64,000 nt of DNA, from assembly GCA_902363125.1 (NCBI GenBank), contig CABIZD010000007.1, positions 69,840 to 133,839 of the forward strand, read 5' to 3'. Made by a program: the position numbers and the translations under genes. Positions 41,004 through 50,481 of this stretch are shown here, piece after piece (the first letter of the stretch is position 1; each line of letters starts with the position of its first letter). The DNA is from Coriobacteriaceae bacterium. GTDB lineage: Bacteria > Actinomycetota > Coriobacteriia > Coriobacteriales > Coriobacteriaceae. The notes under the pieces were generated by a model. It did not search any database, was not told the DNA's origin, and worked only from the letters and a program-made list of their open reading frames with translations.

Positions 41004-41840
41004 CTACTCACTCCCCTTCTCGTCGTTGGTGACGGGGATAAAGCCCGCCTCGCGAATCTGCTTGTCCATCTTTTCGGACGTCACGTAGTCGATGTAATCC
41101 TGCGCCTGCTGCGAAGGCGCACCCTTAACAAAGAAGTAAAGGTCGCGCGAGATGGGATAGCCGCCGCTCGCGACCGTCTTCTCGGACGCCTCAACATGAT
41201 TGACCGAGACGGCCTTGACCGAGGTCTTGGCGTTGAGGCTATCGACGAAGCCCAGCGAAATGTAGCCAATGGCTCCGCGCGAACGAGATACCACGTCGCG
41301 CACCTGGCCCGTGCCCGAAAGAACGGCCGAGCGGCGATCGAAGGGGGTGCCGTCCATCACGATGGTGCGAAAGGCCTCACGCGTGCCGGACGCCTCATCT
41401 CGGTTGATAACCTGAATCCTCAGGTCCTCGCCACCGACTTCTTTCCAGTTGGTGATCTTGCCGGCGTAAATATCGCGGAGCTGCTCGGTCGAGAGGTTAT
41501 CGACCGGGTTATCGTCGTTCACGATGACCGCGATACCGTCGTGGGCAATGACGATGGGAGTCAGGCCCAGATCCTGTTCGTCGGCATTGAGTCCACGGGA
41601 CGAGCTGGCGATATCGGCCGTGCCGGCGCTGACGGCCTCGATGCCAGCGGAAGAACCCAAACCGGAAACGAGCACGTCGATGCCGGTCTCCTCCTTAAAG
41701 CCCTCGGCCGCAATCTCGGCGATAGGAAGGCAGGTCGTGGAGCCAGCGACAGTAATGGAAGAGGTAGAAGATCCCGAAGAACAGGCGCACAGCGTAAGTG
41801 TAAGCACAGCGGCGCTCAGGACCGATACGATCTTTCTCAT
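41004..41840 (-). CDS. pstS: Phosphate-binding lipoprotein PstS
   Basis: 278-aa extracytoplasmic phosphate receptor. A lipoprotein signal peptide, MRKIVSVLSAAVLTLTLCAC, ends with lipobox LCAC (Cys20; Cys18 is an alternative). The mature protein has the phosphate-binding loops ITVAGSTTCLPIAEI, SSRGLNADEQ and NRDEASGTREAFR, all of which contact phosphate in this family. The ATG at 41840 overlaps the ylmD stop by four bases (ATGA), so translation is coupled to ylmD. It is anchored outside the membrane and hands phosphate to PstC/PstA. Confidence 0.96.
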   Translation of the reverse strand: MRKIVSVLSAAVLTLTLCACSSGSSTSSITVAGSTTCLPIAEIAAEGFKEETGIDVLVSGLGSSAGIEAVSAGTADIASSSRGLNADEQDLGLTPIVIAHDGIAVIVNDDNPVDNLSTEQLRDIYAGKITNWKEVGGEDLRIQVINRDEASGTREAFRTIVMDGTPFDRRSAVLSGTGQVRDVVSRSRGAIGYISLGFVDSLNAKTSVKAVSVNHVEASEKTVASGGYPISRDLYFFVKGAPSQQAQDYIDYVTSEKMDKQIREAGFIPVTNDEKGSE

Positions 41841-42637
41841 AGCATCACGCCGATCGCAGCATGGCGCCCACAGGTGCCGTCCTCGTTACGGTAGGAATAA
41901 AAGCGGTCGTTCTGACGCACGGTCGAAAGCTGGGTATCCACGATATTATCCGCGTCGACACCGACATCTACCAGCGCCTCGCGAATGGCAGCGGAAAGAT
42001 CGAGCATGCGAGAGGTACTCGCATCGATGCAAGAGAACTCGGCGGCAAAGCGATCCATGAGCTCCTGGGATACTTCATATTCGTCACCCAAGATATGGGG
42101 GCCGATATAGGCGGAAACGTCGCTCGCATCGCAGCCGGCAGCATCGCAAAGCGCCTGGCACGCCTTGGCGGAAATACGTGCAATCGTACCCTTCCAACCG
42201 GAGTGCACCACGGCAAATCCGCCAGGGGCCACCAGCACCACGGGAACGCAGTCGGCAAAGCAGAGCAGCACGGGCACGTTATGCGCCGTACAGACGATGG
42301 CATCGCAGCCCTCGGCAATCTGCTCGCGGACGTCCTCAAGGTCATCGGCGCCGTTCGAGGTCACCGCAACGATATGGTCACCATGGACCTGATTGGGAAC
42401 GAGCAGGTTGTGCTCGCACTCGGCGGCACCCATAGCCTCGAGCGCGCGACGACGATTTTCTTGAACAGCAAAGGGGTCATCGCCAACATGCGAGCCCAAG
42501 TTGAGTGAGGAGTACGCATCTTCGGAAACACCACCGGCGCGCTCGGTGAAGGCAAAGCGAACATCGGATGTCGCGCCTTCCACCAACGTAACTCCATCAT
42601 GGTCGACACGCGAAACGTTGTCCGCACGTGCTGCCAT
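41837..42637 (-). CDS. ylmD: Laccase-domain purine nucleoside phosphorylase PgeF/YlmD
   Basis: 266-aa YfiH/LACC1-type enzyme. SLNLGSHVGDDP (44-55), LVPNQVHGDHI with His85, FADCVPVVL with Cys130 and VVHSGWKGTI with His145 give the zinc-binding His/Cys/His set. Homologues carry out purine nucleoside phosphorolysis and related activities; E. coli YfiH edits wall precursors. ATG 42637 has TTAGGAGGC upstream; an earlier in-frame ATG lacks a suitable SD. It is the first of the ylm set, yet pstS directly follows with an ATGA overlap. The first gene after the ftsZ terminator, so it likely begins the phosphate operon transcript. Confidence 0.93.
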   Translation of the reverse strand: MAARADNVSRVDHDGVTLVEGATSDVRFAFTERAGGVSEDAYSSLNLGSHVGDDPFAVQENRRRALEAMGAAECEHNLLVPNQVHGDHIVAVTSNGADDLEDVREQIAEGCDAIVCTAHNVPVLLCFADCVPVVLVAPGGFAVVHSGWKGTIARISAKACQALCDAAGCDASDVSAYIGPHILGDEYEVSQELMDRFAAEFSCIDASTSRMLDLSAAIREALVDVGVDADNIVDTQLSTVRQNDRFYSYRNEDGTCGRHAAIGVML

Positions 42638-42742
42638 ACTAAAGCCTCCTAATAACACAAGTACCGCGGCATCGCCGCTACAGCCCGCGTTTATACGGCT
42701 GTCATACTTCTCTAAAAGGATACCTGCTGCGCTGGAGGCAAT

Positions 42743-42760
42743 CGTAAAGGGAACGTAAAG
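42743..42760 (-). promoter_or_regulatory. Candidate Pho box upstream of ylmD-pst-phoU
   Basis: Reading the minus strand: CTTTACG-TTCC-CTTTACG, two identical 7-mers with an 11-bp period (7-4-7), the architecture of PhoB/PhoP operators. A possible -10, TATCCT, lies about 20 nt downstream. It is 106 nt ahead of the ylmD start and downstream of the ftsZ terminator. Confidence 0.5.
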
Positions 42761-42791
42761 AGATTGGAGGTTCTAGTTTACAAAGTCGAAA

Positions 42792-42821
42792 TAAAAAGGG
42801 CGCGTCCATACGGACACGCCC
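42792..42821 (-). terminator. Rho-independent terminator of the dcw cluster after ftsZ
   Basis: Minus-strand GGGCGTGTCC (42821-42812) with GGACGCGCCC (42807-42798), loop GTAT, followed by TTTTTAT. It lies 27 nt past the ftsZ stop. Confidence 0.88.
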
Positions 42822-42847
42822 CTGTGCACAACAATGCAAAGAACGAC

Positions 42848-44002
42848 TTAGAAGCTACCGCGCTTCAGGAAGTCGGGAAGCTCGAACTGATCGTTGCCGA
42901 AGTTAGGAAGCTCGGTGCCACCGACGTTGCGGGTCGGAGCGGCCTGAGCCGGGCTGGTGGCCGGAGCGGTGCGCTGCGGCTCAGCGGAAGCAGCGGCCTT
43001 GCTCTGAGACTGCTGAGCGGCAAAGAGCTCATCCTGACGGTTGACGTTGGAGTCGGAGAAGCCCGTAGCGATGACGGTGATACGCACCTGATCGCCCAGG
43101 GACTCGTCGACAACGGTACCGAAGATGATGTTGGCCTCGGGGTCGACGGCGTTGGCGACAACGTCGGCGGCGTCGCTGATCTCCTGGATGCCCAGGTCCT
43201 TGGAACCGGCGATGGAGAGCAGCACGCGTGTGGCACCATCGATGGAGCTCTCGAGCAGCGGGCTGGAGATGGCCTGCTGGGCAGCGTCGACGGCACGGGT
43301 ATCCCCAGAAGAGGTACCGATACCCATCATGGCGGTACCGGCCTGCTTCATGATGGTCTTAACATCGGCGAAGTCCAGGTTGATGATACCGGGGACGGTG
43401 ATGAGGTCGGTGATGCCCTGGGTGCCCTGGGAAAGGACGCCATCGGCAATCGCGAAGGCCTCGAGCATGGTGGTCTTCTTCTCGGCGATGTCGAGCAGCT
43501 TATCGTTAGGGATGACGATCATGGTGTCGACGCAATCGGAGAGGGTCTTAATGCCCTCCTCGGCGCTCTTCTTGCGCTTACGGCCCTCGAAGGTGAAGGG
43601 CTTGGTCACGACGGCGACGGTCAGCGCACCGACCTCGTTCATCGCGATATCGGCAACGATGGGAGCGGCGCCGGTACCGGTGCCACCGCCCTCGCCGCAG
43701 GTGATGAACACCATGTCGGCGCCAGCGAGCGCCTCGGCAATGTCGTCGCGGGACTCATCGGCAGCCTTGCGGCCAACCTCGGGGTTGGCGCCGGCGCCCA
43801 GGCCGCGGGTAAGGTCGGTGCCGATGTGCACCTTGATATCGGCATCAGAGATCGCGAGTGCCTGAGCATCGGTGTTGATGGCAACAAACTCGACGCCGCG
43901 GATGCCCTCTTCGATCATTCGATTGACCGCGTTGGTACCGCCGCCGCCGACGCCGACCACCTTAATGACGGCAAGGTAGTTGTTGATCTCTGTCTCGTGC
44001 AT
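42848..44002 (-). CDS. ftsZ: Cell division GTPase FtsZ
   Basis: 384-aa tubulin homologue that polymerises into the division ring. The GTP signature GGGTGTG lies at residues 105-111 in [17 protein letters not shown], with [15 protein letters not shown] near 15-29, [11 protein letters not shown] (68-78) and the T7 loop [11 protein letters not shown]. The variable C-terminal tail ends with the conserved partner-binding peptide [11 protein letters not shown]. An upstream in-frame ATG lacks an SD; ATG 44002 follows CGGAGGACCGAC. A 199-bp AT-rich gap separates it from ftsQ, so it may have an extra promoter. No ftsA precedes it. Confidence 0.98.
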   Translation of the reverse strand: MHETEINNYLAVIKVVGVGGGGTNAVNRMIEEGIRGVEFVAINTDAQALAISDADIKVHIGTDLTRGLGAGANPEVGRKAADESRDDIAEALAGADMVFITCGEGGGTGTGAAPIVADIAMNEVGALTVAVVTKPFTFEGRKRKKSAEEGIKTLSDCVDTMIVIPNDKLLDIAEKKTTMLEAFAIADGVLSQGTQGITDLITVPGIINLDFADVKTIMKQAGTAMMGIGTSSGDTRAVDAAQQAISSPLLESSIDGATRVLLSIAGSKDLGIQEISDAADVVANAVDPEANIIFGTVVDESLGDQVRITVIATGFSDSNVNRQDELFAAQQSQSKAAASAEPQRTAPATSPAQAAPTRNVGGTELPNFGNDQFELPDFLKRGSF

Positions 44003-44201
44003 GTCGGTCCTCCGAACAAAGGTTATAGCCATAGCATGGGTCGACCCCTGCGCACATTAACCTTCAGGTTGAAAGTAAATGCAAAGGTAAACCGTATTAT
44101 GTTTGCACATTATGAACGTATCAGTCAAATAATTGACCGTGAAAACCAAACAAACCAGATAAACGGCGTGGTATGGCCCCTCAACAAAGCATCAACCAGC
44201 G

Positions 44202-45458
44202 CTACGAGGTCGGAGCGTTCCTAAATGTATAGTTACCCGGAGAGCGCACATTGATATACGTTACGCCCTCTACCTGCGAAAGCAGCTTGGTGACTACGCG
44301 CTCCTTCTTGACGATATCGTTCGAATCGCCCAGCGACACCTCAATGCCGTTATTGAGGTTTGCCGAGATGGCTTCGACCGAAGGCGTGGAAATATCCTTG
44401 ACTTGTCCCAAGAACTCGCTCGAAAAACCACGCACATAATCCAAGCCAGCCTTAACGGCCTTGGAGCTCACCGCCTGGCCGGAAACCGGAGCGACATCCG
44501 CCGAGACATCAGTCAACAACACCGCGCCATAGTGCTTAGCGAGCGCCAGCGCGGCATCAATGCCGGTCAGGGTATTTGAGCCCTGCCCCGTCGTGATGAC
44601 GTTGCCCTGGTCATCCACTTCGACCGACGTCGACAGCGGGGCGATCCAGGTGTCATCATCCCCGATGGCCCAGGCAAGGTCATCGGAGCTGATATAGGCA
44701 ATTGCGATGACCTTGCGCTCCATCGGCGTAATGATGAGCGTATGCGGGAACTGACGCTGGACATCCACGCCCGAGACCCACGGATTCTGCTTGAGGTCCT
44801 CGGTAATCTGGTCGGGATCGACGTTAAAAAGCGACGTTCCCTCGGGCAAATCGATCAGCTGGATAGCATCGTGCTTCGTCACGTGCTCGCTGCCTTGAAT
44901 CTGAATATCAGTGGCGGTAAACAATCCAGAGTTAATCACCACGATGGCAACGACGACGAGCACGGCCAAGACGGCCAAAACGCCGCCCACGATTTTGCCT
45001 TTGCCTGTAACGACAGAAGCGGCGTCTGACGTTTTATTTGCCATCGCCCTAAGTGAAGACAACGGGTTGACGCCTTTTTTACCCGAAGGCTTCTTGGCGG
45101 TAGCCGGCACCGATGTCAGCGAGCGCGGTTTCGATGCGCCCAGCGTGCGACCCGGACGCGCCGCCTTAGTTCCTGCCGAGGGCTTAGGAGTTGCCAAAGG
45201 ACGGGCAGGCTTGGCGCCCATAACAGGCTTTGACGTCACCGAGGGACGCGAGGACTTTTTTGCGGCCGGACGATTACCGAGCTGCGAGCCGACAACCGGA
45301 CGACTGGTCTGTCGAGCATGCCCGACAGACTTAGAGTGCGCGACGGTATTGCGTTGAGGTTTGGCAGGCGCGCCGGAACGCCCTCCGGCGCGGCGGAAGG
45401 TGGGTTTCGATGCTCTAGAAGCCGAGGAATTTAACTTCCGGTCTGAGCTCGATGCCAT
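44202..45458 (-). CDS. ftsQ: Cell division protein FtsQ (DivIB) with long basic N-terminus
   Basis: 418-aa bitopic divisome protein. About 150 cytoplasmic residues are Ser/Lys/Arg/Pro-rich low-complexity sequence, then a TM helix (KIVGGVLAVLAVLVVVAIVVI, about 156-176), the POTRA domain (TATDIQIQGSEHVTKHDAIQLIDLPEGTSLFNVD, about 181-215) and the beta domain. The extracytoplasmic part is the scaffold for FtsB/FtsL. The tail is longer than typical FtsQ. It overlaps the end of murB by 44 nt; AGGGAGGCGT before the ATG sits in murB, so translation is probably coupled. No DivIC/FtsB is seen beside it. Confidence 0.92.
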   Translation of the reverse strand: MASSSDRKLNSSASRASKPTFRRAGGRSGAPAKPQRNTVAHSKSVGHARQTSRPVVGSQLGNRPAAKKSSRPSVTSKPVMGAKPARPLATPKPSAGTKAARPGRTLGASKPRSLTSVPATAKKPSGKKGVNPLSSLRAMANKTSDAASVVTGKGKIVGGVLAVLAVLVVVAIVVINSGLFTATDIQIQGSEHVTKHDAIQLIDLPEGTSLFNVDPDQITEDLKQNPWVSGVDVQRQFPHTLIITPMERKVIAIAYISSDDLAWAIGDDDTWIAPLSTSVEVDDQGNVITTGQGSNTLTGIDAALALAKHYGAVLLTDVSADVAPVSGQAVSSKAVKAGLDYVRGFSSEFLGQVKDISTPSVEAISANLNNGIEVSLGDSNDIVKKERVVTKLLSQVEGVTYINVRSPGNYTFRNAPTS

Positions 45459-46326
45459 ACGCCTCCCTCACCTTTCCGTGCACATGTCTGATAACCGCGG
45501 CAATGTCATCGGCCGAGGCAGTTCCGTTATTAACGATAAAATTAGCGTGAACGGGCGAAACTTCCGCGCCGCCAATCGAAAAACCCTTTAATCCACAATC
45601 CTCGATAAGCTTGCCCACACTCGCATCGGGCGGGTTACGAAAGACCGACCCGCAGGATGCGCGACCCATGGGCTGCGTACGCTTGCGCCTCGTCAGGTAC
45701 CGTTCCATGCGCTCGCGAATGTCGGCCTTGGGCGCCGGTTTAAGCTTGAGCACGCACTCGAGGATGATCTCATTGCGGGGAAGGCTACATTCTCGGTAGC
45801 CCCAAGTGATCTCGGACCCCGCATAATGCTTGATACCGGATGCCGGGTCAAACGTTACGACATCCTCAACCAGCGAGCCAATCCACTCGGTCCGTGTGCC
45901 TGCATTCATAGATATCGCACCGCCGACCGAACCAGGGATGCCAACGGCAAACTCAAGGCCCGAGAGGCTACGCGACAGGGCATCGTTGACCAGGCGCGCA
46001 AACATCACGCCCGCACCGACCGTCAGCGTACAACCGTCATCGGCAACAACCGTGCGCTGAAACTCACGTCCGAGCGAAATGACGGCGCCGCGATAACCGC
46101 CATCGGCAACCAGCAGATTGGAGCCCTTGCCGATGATGACCCACGGCACCTGCTCGCGATCGAGCACCGCCACGGCGCGGCGGAGGGCATGATAGCTATG
46201 GCACGTAACAAAGAGGTCGGCCTTGCCGCCGATACGATAACTCGTATGACGCGCAAGGCGCTCGTCCTCGATCACATCCGTGTCGATCATGCCCGAGAGC
46301 GCCATGACGGCGTTAAACAAACCCAT
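45415..46326 (-). CDS. murB: UDP-N-acetylenolpyruvoylglucosamine reductase MurB
   Basis: 303-aa FAD enzyme reducing the enolpyruvyl group to give UDP-MurNAc. N-terminal TSYRIGGKADLFVTC and NLLVADGGYRGAVISL (FAD site), GAGVMFARLVNDALSRSLSGLEFAVGIPGSVGGAISMNAG, and the catalytic serine segment SCGSVFRNPPDASVGKLIEDCGLKG are present. The length and type I layout fit. The start is uncertain: the first ATG has no clear SD, and ATGs 21 and 36 nt downstream are alternatives. The murC stop is 6 nt upstream; the gene overlaps ftsQ by 44 nt at its 3' end. Confidence 0.95.
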   Translation of the reverse strand: MGLFNAVMALSGMIDTDVIEDERLARHTSYRIGGKADLFVTCHSYHALRRAVAVLDREQVPWVIIGKGSNLLVADGGYRGAVISLGREFQRTVVADDGCTLTVGAGVMFARLVNDALSRSLSGLEFAVGIPGSVGGAISMNAGTRTEWIGSLVEDVVTFDPASGIKHYAGSEITWGYRECSLPRNEIILECVLKLKPAPKADIRERMERYLTRRKRTQPMGRASCGSVFRNPPDASVGKLIEDCGLKGFSIGGAEVSPVHANFIVNNGTASADDIAAVIRHVHGKVREAYGIELRPEVKFLGF

Positions 46327-46331
46327 TAGAC

Positions 46332-47750
46332 TTAAGCGTCTTTCTTGGCAGTCAGATACTCAATGAACTCGGGGCCGACGGTCGTAACGTCACCGGCACC
46401 CATAGTGAGCAGCAGGTCGCCCGCGCCCACCATCTGCTCGAGCTCCTGATTGAGCTCAAGACGGCTGGAGCAGTACACGACCTCCTTGCCAGGATGCTTG
46501 GCGCGCACGGTATCGGCGAGCATCTTAGAGGTGACACCCGGAATGGGCATCTCGCCAGCCGAGAACACATCAATCAGCAGCAGTTTATCGGCATTGGCAA
46601 ATGCGTCGGCAAAGTCGTCGCACAGGGCCTGCAGGCGCGAATAACGGTGCGGCTGGAACACGACGTCGACATGCTTGTAGCCCAGCGACGAAGCAGCAGC
46701 AAGCGTCGCCTTGATCTCGGTGGGGTGATGGCCGTAATCATCGACCACGGTGATGCCATCGATATCGCCCACGTGGGTAAAGCGACGGCGGACGCCCTCA
46801 AAGCTCGAGAGCGCCTTGGCGGCGGCGTCGATGTCAAGGCCCAGGACATGGGCGACGGTGAGCACCGCCGTGGCGTTGAGCATGTTGTGGCGACCGGGAT
46901 TGCTCTTGATCTCCACAGCGTGTTCAGTGCCGTCCTCAAAGCGAACGATAAAGTCGCTCTGGATGCCCTTGACATCCGGGTGCATGCAGACGATGTCGTT
47001 GCTCTCGGCAAAGCCGTAGGAAAGCACGTGACGACCCGTCGACTTGGCGAGCTCGACCAGATGCGGGTCCTCACCGCAGACGATGACGGTGCCGTCCTCG
47101 CCCACCAGGCTCATGAATTTGGCGAAAGTTGCCTCGATCTCCTCGATACCCGAGTAGTGATCGAGATGGTCGGCCTCGACGTTGGTCACAATGACCACGT
47201 TGGGGTTCAGGAACAGGAAGGAGCTGTCGGACTCGTCGGCCTCGGCGACAAAGTAGTCGCCCGAGCCGTTCTTGCCGTTCGTGTCATAGCCCTCGACGAT
47301 GCCGCCGATCAAGAAGCTCGGATCCAGACCCATGCGGTCGAGCATGGTGGCGCACATCGAAGACGTGGTGGTCTTGCCATGCGTGCCGGCAACAGCGACG
47401 GTGGTGTAGCCGTGGCCCAAAGCAGAGAGCATCTTGGCACGGGGCCACACGGGAATACCAAGCTCGCGAGCGCGCACGAGTTCAGGGTTGGACTCCGGAA
47501 TAGCGGTGGAGACAACAACCACGTCGGGCTTGACCTCGTCGATCGTGGCGGCCTCATGGCCCACATGCACCTTCACACCAGCGCGGGTAAGCTGGCGGAT
47601 ATAACGTGACGTCTTAAGGTCGGAGCCGGTAACGGCATAACCGCGCTCGTGCAGAACAAGGGCGATGCCGCTCATGCCGGCGCCGCCGATACCGATAAAG
47701 TGGGCGCTCTTAAACTCGGGCGCGGAGGTTGCAGTCTGGGAATCAGCCAT
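46332..47750 (-). CDS. murC: UDP-N-acetylmuramate--L-alanine ligase MurC
   Basis: 472-aa Mur ligase adding L-alanine to UDP-MurNAc. The N-terminal Rossmann domain reads HFIGIGGAGMSGIALVL, the P-loop VAGTHGKTTTSSMCATM, then YFVAEADESDSSFL and the DHLDHY and YGHHPTEIKATL motifs with the C-terminal FQPHRYSRLQAL. AAGGAG about 11 nt before ATG 47750. An in-frame GTG 27 nt upstream lacks an SD. It is the expected neighbour of murG and murB. Confidence 0.97.
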   Translation of the reverse strand: MADSQTATSAPEFKSAHFIGIGGAGMSGIALVLHERGYAVTGSDLKTSRYIRQLTRAGVKVHVGHEAATIDEVKPDVVVVSTAIPESNPELVRARELGIPVWPRAKMLSALGHGYTTVAVAGTHGKTTTSSMCATMLDRMGLDPSFLIGGIVEGYDTNGKNGSGDYFVAEADESDSSFLFLNPNVVIVTNVEADHLDHYSGIEEIEATFAKFMSLVGEDGTVIVCGEDPHLVELAKSTGRHVLSYGFAESNDIVCMHPDVKGIQSDFIVRFEDGTEHAVEIKSNPGRHNMLNATAVLTVAHVLGLDIDAAAKALSSFEGVRRRFTHVGDIDGITVVDDYGHHPTEIKATLAAASSLGYKHVDVVFQPHRYSRLQALCDDFADAFANADKLLLIDVFSAGEMPIPGVTSKMLADTVRAKHPGKEVVYCSSRLELNQELEQMVGAGDLLLTMGAGDVTTVGPEFIEYLTAKKDA

Positions 47751-47847
47751 GTGCTCGTGTACTCCTTGCGTAAACACTGCCTGTAACCCGTTAACTGTAC
47801 CGCACCTACCGCATCAGCGCGAGGGCGACCGACGATATCCCGTCTAA

Positions 47848-48963
47848 CTAACGCAAACCCTCTACCGCATCCGCCAGAAGAGCGGCGGCCCTATCCTGAG
47901 CCAGACCACGCGCCGCCTGACGCATGGCGTCGCGCGCCGCCGCGTCATCGACCAGGTGCAGCAGCTCATCGGCAAAGGCAGAACCGTCGATATCGGCATC
48001 GGCGCAGAGCACGCCGGCCCCGGCGTCGACCAGATAACGAGCATTGGTGGTTTGGTGGTCGGCTGTCGCATGCGGATACGGCACGAGCACCGAAGGCACG
48101 GCGAGCGCAGCGATCTCGGCCACGCTCGATGCGCCCGAACGCGAGAGCACCAAATCGGCAGCAGCCAGCATATCGCCCATGTTGTCGATGTAAGGCTGGA
48201 CGCGGTAACGCTTCGCCTCCTCGGGCGTCAGCGCCAAAGCGCGCTCGGTCTCCTCAAAGCCGTCGGCACCCGTCGAATGCAACACATAGAGGTTCTTGCG
48301 CGAAAGCAGCTCGTTTTTGAGCGAAGCCACGCGCTCGTTGAGGTGCTGGGCGCCAAGTGAACCGCCAAAGACGAGCAGCAGCGTAGCGTCCTCGTGAACG
48401 CCAAGTGCCTTGCGGCCGCGAGCGCGATCTCCCTCGATCACCGAGCGACGTACGGGATTGCCGGTCATGAGCACGTGGTCAGGGTCACCTTCGCGCTCAA
48501 AGACCGAGCGCGCTGCCGGCACCGAGATGCACACGCGGGCGGCGTGGGAGTTCATCATCTTGTTGGCCAGGCCCGGAACAGAGTTCTGCTCATGCAGCAG
48601 ATACGGCACGCCTGCGTCCTTGCACCACCCCAGCAGTGGAACCTCGACATAGGCACCAAAACCGATGGCGGCATCGGGCTTGCCGACCTTTGAGAAATGA
48701 CTGGCGATCGCACGCTTGGCCTTGTTGACACGCCACAGCGAGGTCAGCGCCGTCCAAGGGCGGGAGCGGTCGAAGCCCGTGACCGTAATGGGCACAAAAT
48801 CAAACCCAGCCTCGGGGACCAGACGACCCTCGAGCTTGCGCGACTGGCCCACGAACACAACGCGGTGCCCACGGTCACGCAGCTCTTCGGCCAAGGCGAG
48901 CGCGGGGTTGATGTGTCCTGCCGTGCCGCCGGCTGCAATAGCAACGGTCATTTTATCGGTCAT
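47848..48963 (-). CDS. murG: Lipid II synthase MurG
   Basis: 371-aa glycosyltransferase adding GlcNAc to lipid I at the membrane face. AAGGTAGHINPALALAEEL at the N-terminus, AIGFGAYVEVPLLGWC, LLHEQNSVPGLANKM and GGSLGAQHLNERV, DLVLSRSGASSVAEIAAL and PYPHATADHQTTNARYL are the family blocks. ATG 48963 follows GAAGGGACTACC; an upstream in-frame ATG lies deeper in ftsW. It overlaps the ftsW 3' end by 11 nt. Confidence 0.97.
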   Translation of the reverse strand: MTDKMTVAIAAGGTAGHINPALALAEELRDRGHRVVFVGQSRKLEGRLVPEAGFDFVPITVTGFDRSRPWTALTSLWRVNKAKRAIASHFSKVGKPDAAIGFGAYVEVPLLGWCKDAGVPYLLHEQNSVPGLANKMMNSHAARVCISVPAARSVFEREGDPDHVLMTGNPVRRSVIEGDRARGRKALGVHEDATLLLVFGGSLGAQHLNERVASLKNELLSRKNLYVLHSTGADGFEETERALALTPEEAKRYRVQPYIDNMGDMLAAADLVLSRSGASSVAEIAALAVPSVLVPYPHATADHQTTNARYLVDAGAGVLCADADIDGSAFADELLHLVDDAAARDAMRQAARGLAQDRAAALLADAVEGLR

Positions 48964-50473
48964 GGTAGTCCCTTCGTACACGCGGTCCCTGGTCGTCGGT
49001 GCGCAGACGTGCCGACGGGTCCGAGTTCAAATCGATTCGATTATATCCGCCGCCCGCGTTGCGAGGGCTGGGGCGCTGCGGACGACCTTGCGGAGCCGTT
49101 CGCGGGCGTGGACGGGCTGCCGGCTCGGATGCAGAACCATCCAGAACGGTAAAGCCGCTACGCGAAGGTCGTTCACCGCGCACATGGGCCACGCCGGCGG
49201 TGCTCTCGTCCATAACGGCAAAGCTCTCACGGCGGCGGTCATACTCATCGCGGCGGGCGCTCTCGTACGAAACGCGCAGAATCAACCCGGCAAGCATAAG
49301 CGACACAATAATCGACGAACCGCCGTAGCTAATAAACGGCAACGGTTTGCCTGTCATGGGAAACACGTTGAGGATGCCCAGCGCGTTAATCAAAAACTGC
49401 ACTGCGAGAATGACCGCGGAGCCAGACGCCATAAGCGCGCCCCGGCGATCGGTCGCCTGCTCGGCAATGCGAAACGCCGAGTAGATCAGCATCGCAAACA
49501 CCAAGAAGAACAGCACGGTTCCGACAAAACCGACTTCCTCGCCAATGATGGCCAGGATGTAGTCATTGTGCGCCTCGGGCAGATACGAGTACTTCATGGT
49601 TGAGTTGCCGATGCCACGGCCGAACAGACCGCCCGAGGCAAAGGCCATAATGGCAAGCGTGGCCTGATAGCCGTCACCATACTCGTCGGCCCAAGGGTTC
49701 AAGGCAACCTGAATACGCACCATACGGTACGGCTCTGCGACAAGCGCAATCACGATCACGAGAATGCCGAAGATTAGCACGCCGATGATAAATCTGGGGT
49801 CGAGACCCGCAAACAACGCCATGCACATGAGGGTCAACAGGATGATCAGGACAGTACCGAAATCGGGCTGGATAAAGATCAGAAAGAGCGAAATGCCCAG
49901 GTAGATGCCCATCTTGCGAAGGAATTCGTTGATGTTGCCACCGGGCGAAAAGAAGCGATCAAGCATGATGGCCGAATACGCAATGGCAAATGGCTTTAAA
50001 AACTCGGAAGGCTGGAACTGAATGCCGGCGATGTTGAGCCAGCGCGTGGCGCCACGGCTGCCGCTGCCCACCAAGAACACCAAAAACAGTAGCCCTATCA
50101 TGCCTATGAGGAAGATCCTGAGCACATCCTCCCCAAACCAGCTGTCCGGCAAAACGCGCACGATGGCAATCAGCGCCAGAACACCGACCACGGCAAACGC
50201 GGCCTGTCGACCCAGAAAAAACGTCGCCGAGCCATTCTCGTGCAGCGCCTCGACCGAAGACGCCGAGTACACCATCAGCAGGCCAAAGCATACCAAGGTA
50301 AACAAGCAGGCCATGAATATCAAACGGGGGCGCATGATACGGGCGGGAACGCCGGCAATATAGCGTTCGCTAAACGACTGCCCGCCGCGGCTGGAACGCG
50401 GTGTGGTGCGACGTGAGGAAGCACGGTCCGAGTCGGGCCTCCTCATACCTTGTCGGGGGCTCTCCTCTCTCAC
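48953..50473 (-). CDS. ftsW: Lipid II polymerase FtsW, GUG start
   Basis: 506-aa SEDS glycosyltransferase with ten helices that polymerises lipid II at the septum with FtsI. LLMVYSASSVEAL opens the membrane part; GSRGATRWLNIAGIQFQPSEFLKPFAIAY and GRGIGNSTMKYSYLPEAHNDYILAIIGEE are the SEDS active-site regions, and NVFPMTGKPLPFISYGGSSI follows. A basic N-terminal segment of about 45 residues and an Arg/Pro-rich C-terminal tail of about 90 residues extend beyond the core. The GTG at 50473 follows AGGGG by 5 nt, and an ATG 27 nt downstream is an alternative. murD ends 8 nt upstream. Confidence 0.95.
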   Translation of the reverse strand: MREESPRQGMRRPDSDRASSRRTTPRSSRGGQSFSERYIAGVPARIMRPRLIFMACLFTLVCFGLLMVYSASSVEALHENGSATFFLGRQAAFAVVGVLALIAIVRVLPDSWFGEDVLRIFLIGMIGLLFLVFLVGSGSRGATRWLNIAGIQFQPSEFLKPFAIAYSAIMLDRFFSPGGNINEFLRKMGIYLGISLFLIFIQPDFGTVLIILLTLMCMALFAGLDPRFIIGVLIFGILVIVIALVAEPYRMVRIQVALNPWADEYGDGYQATLAIMAFASGGLFGRGIGNSTMKYSYLPEAHNDYILAIIGEEVGFVGTVLFFLVFAMLIYSAFRIAEQATDRRGALMASGSAVILAVQFLINALGILNVFPMTGKPLPFISYGGSSIIVSLMLAGLILRVSYESARRDEYDRRRESFAVMDESTAGVAHVRGERPSRSGFTVLDGSASEPAARPRPRTAPQGRPQRPSPRNAGGGYNRIDLNSDPSARLRTDDQGPRVRRDYHDR

Positions 50474-50481
50474 CGCAACCC

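Noticed and set aside
42695..42715. Plus-strand CTGTCATA half-site as a Pho box
   Set aside because: Only one half matches and the orientation is opposite; the CTTTACG direct repeat 30 bp further is a better candidate.
42764..44224. 486-codon plus-strand frame antisense to ftsZ
   Set aside because: Gly/Asp/Leu-rich shadow of FtsZ; no ribosome-binding site.
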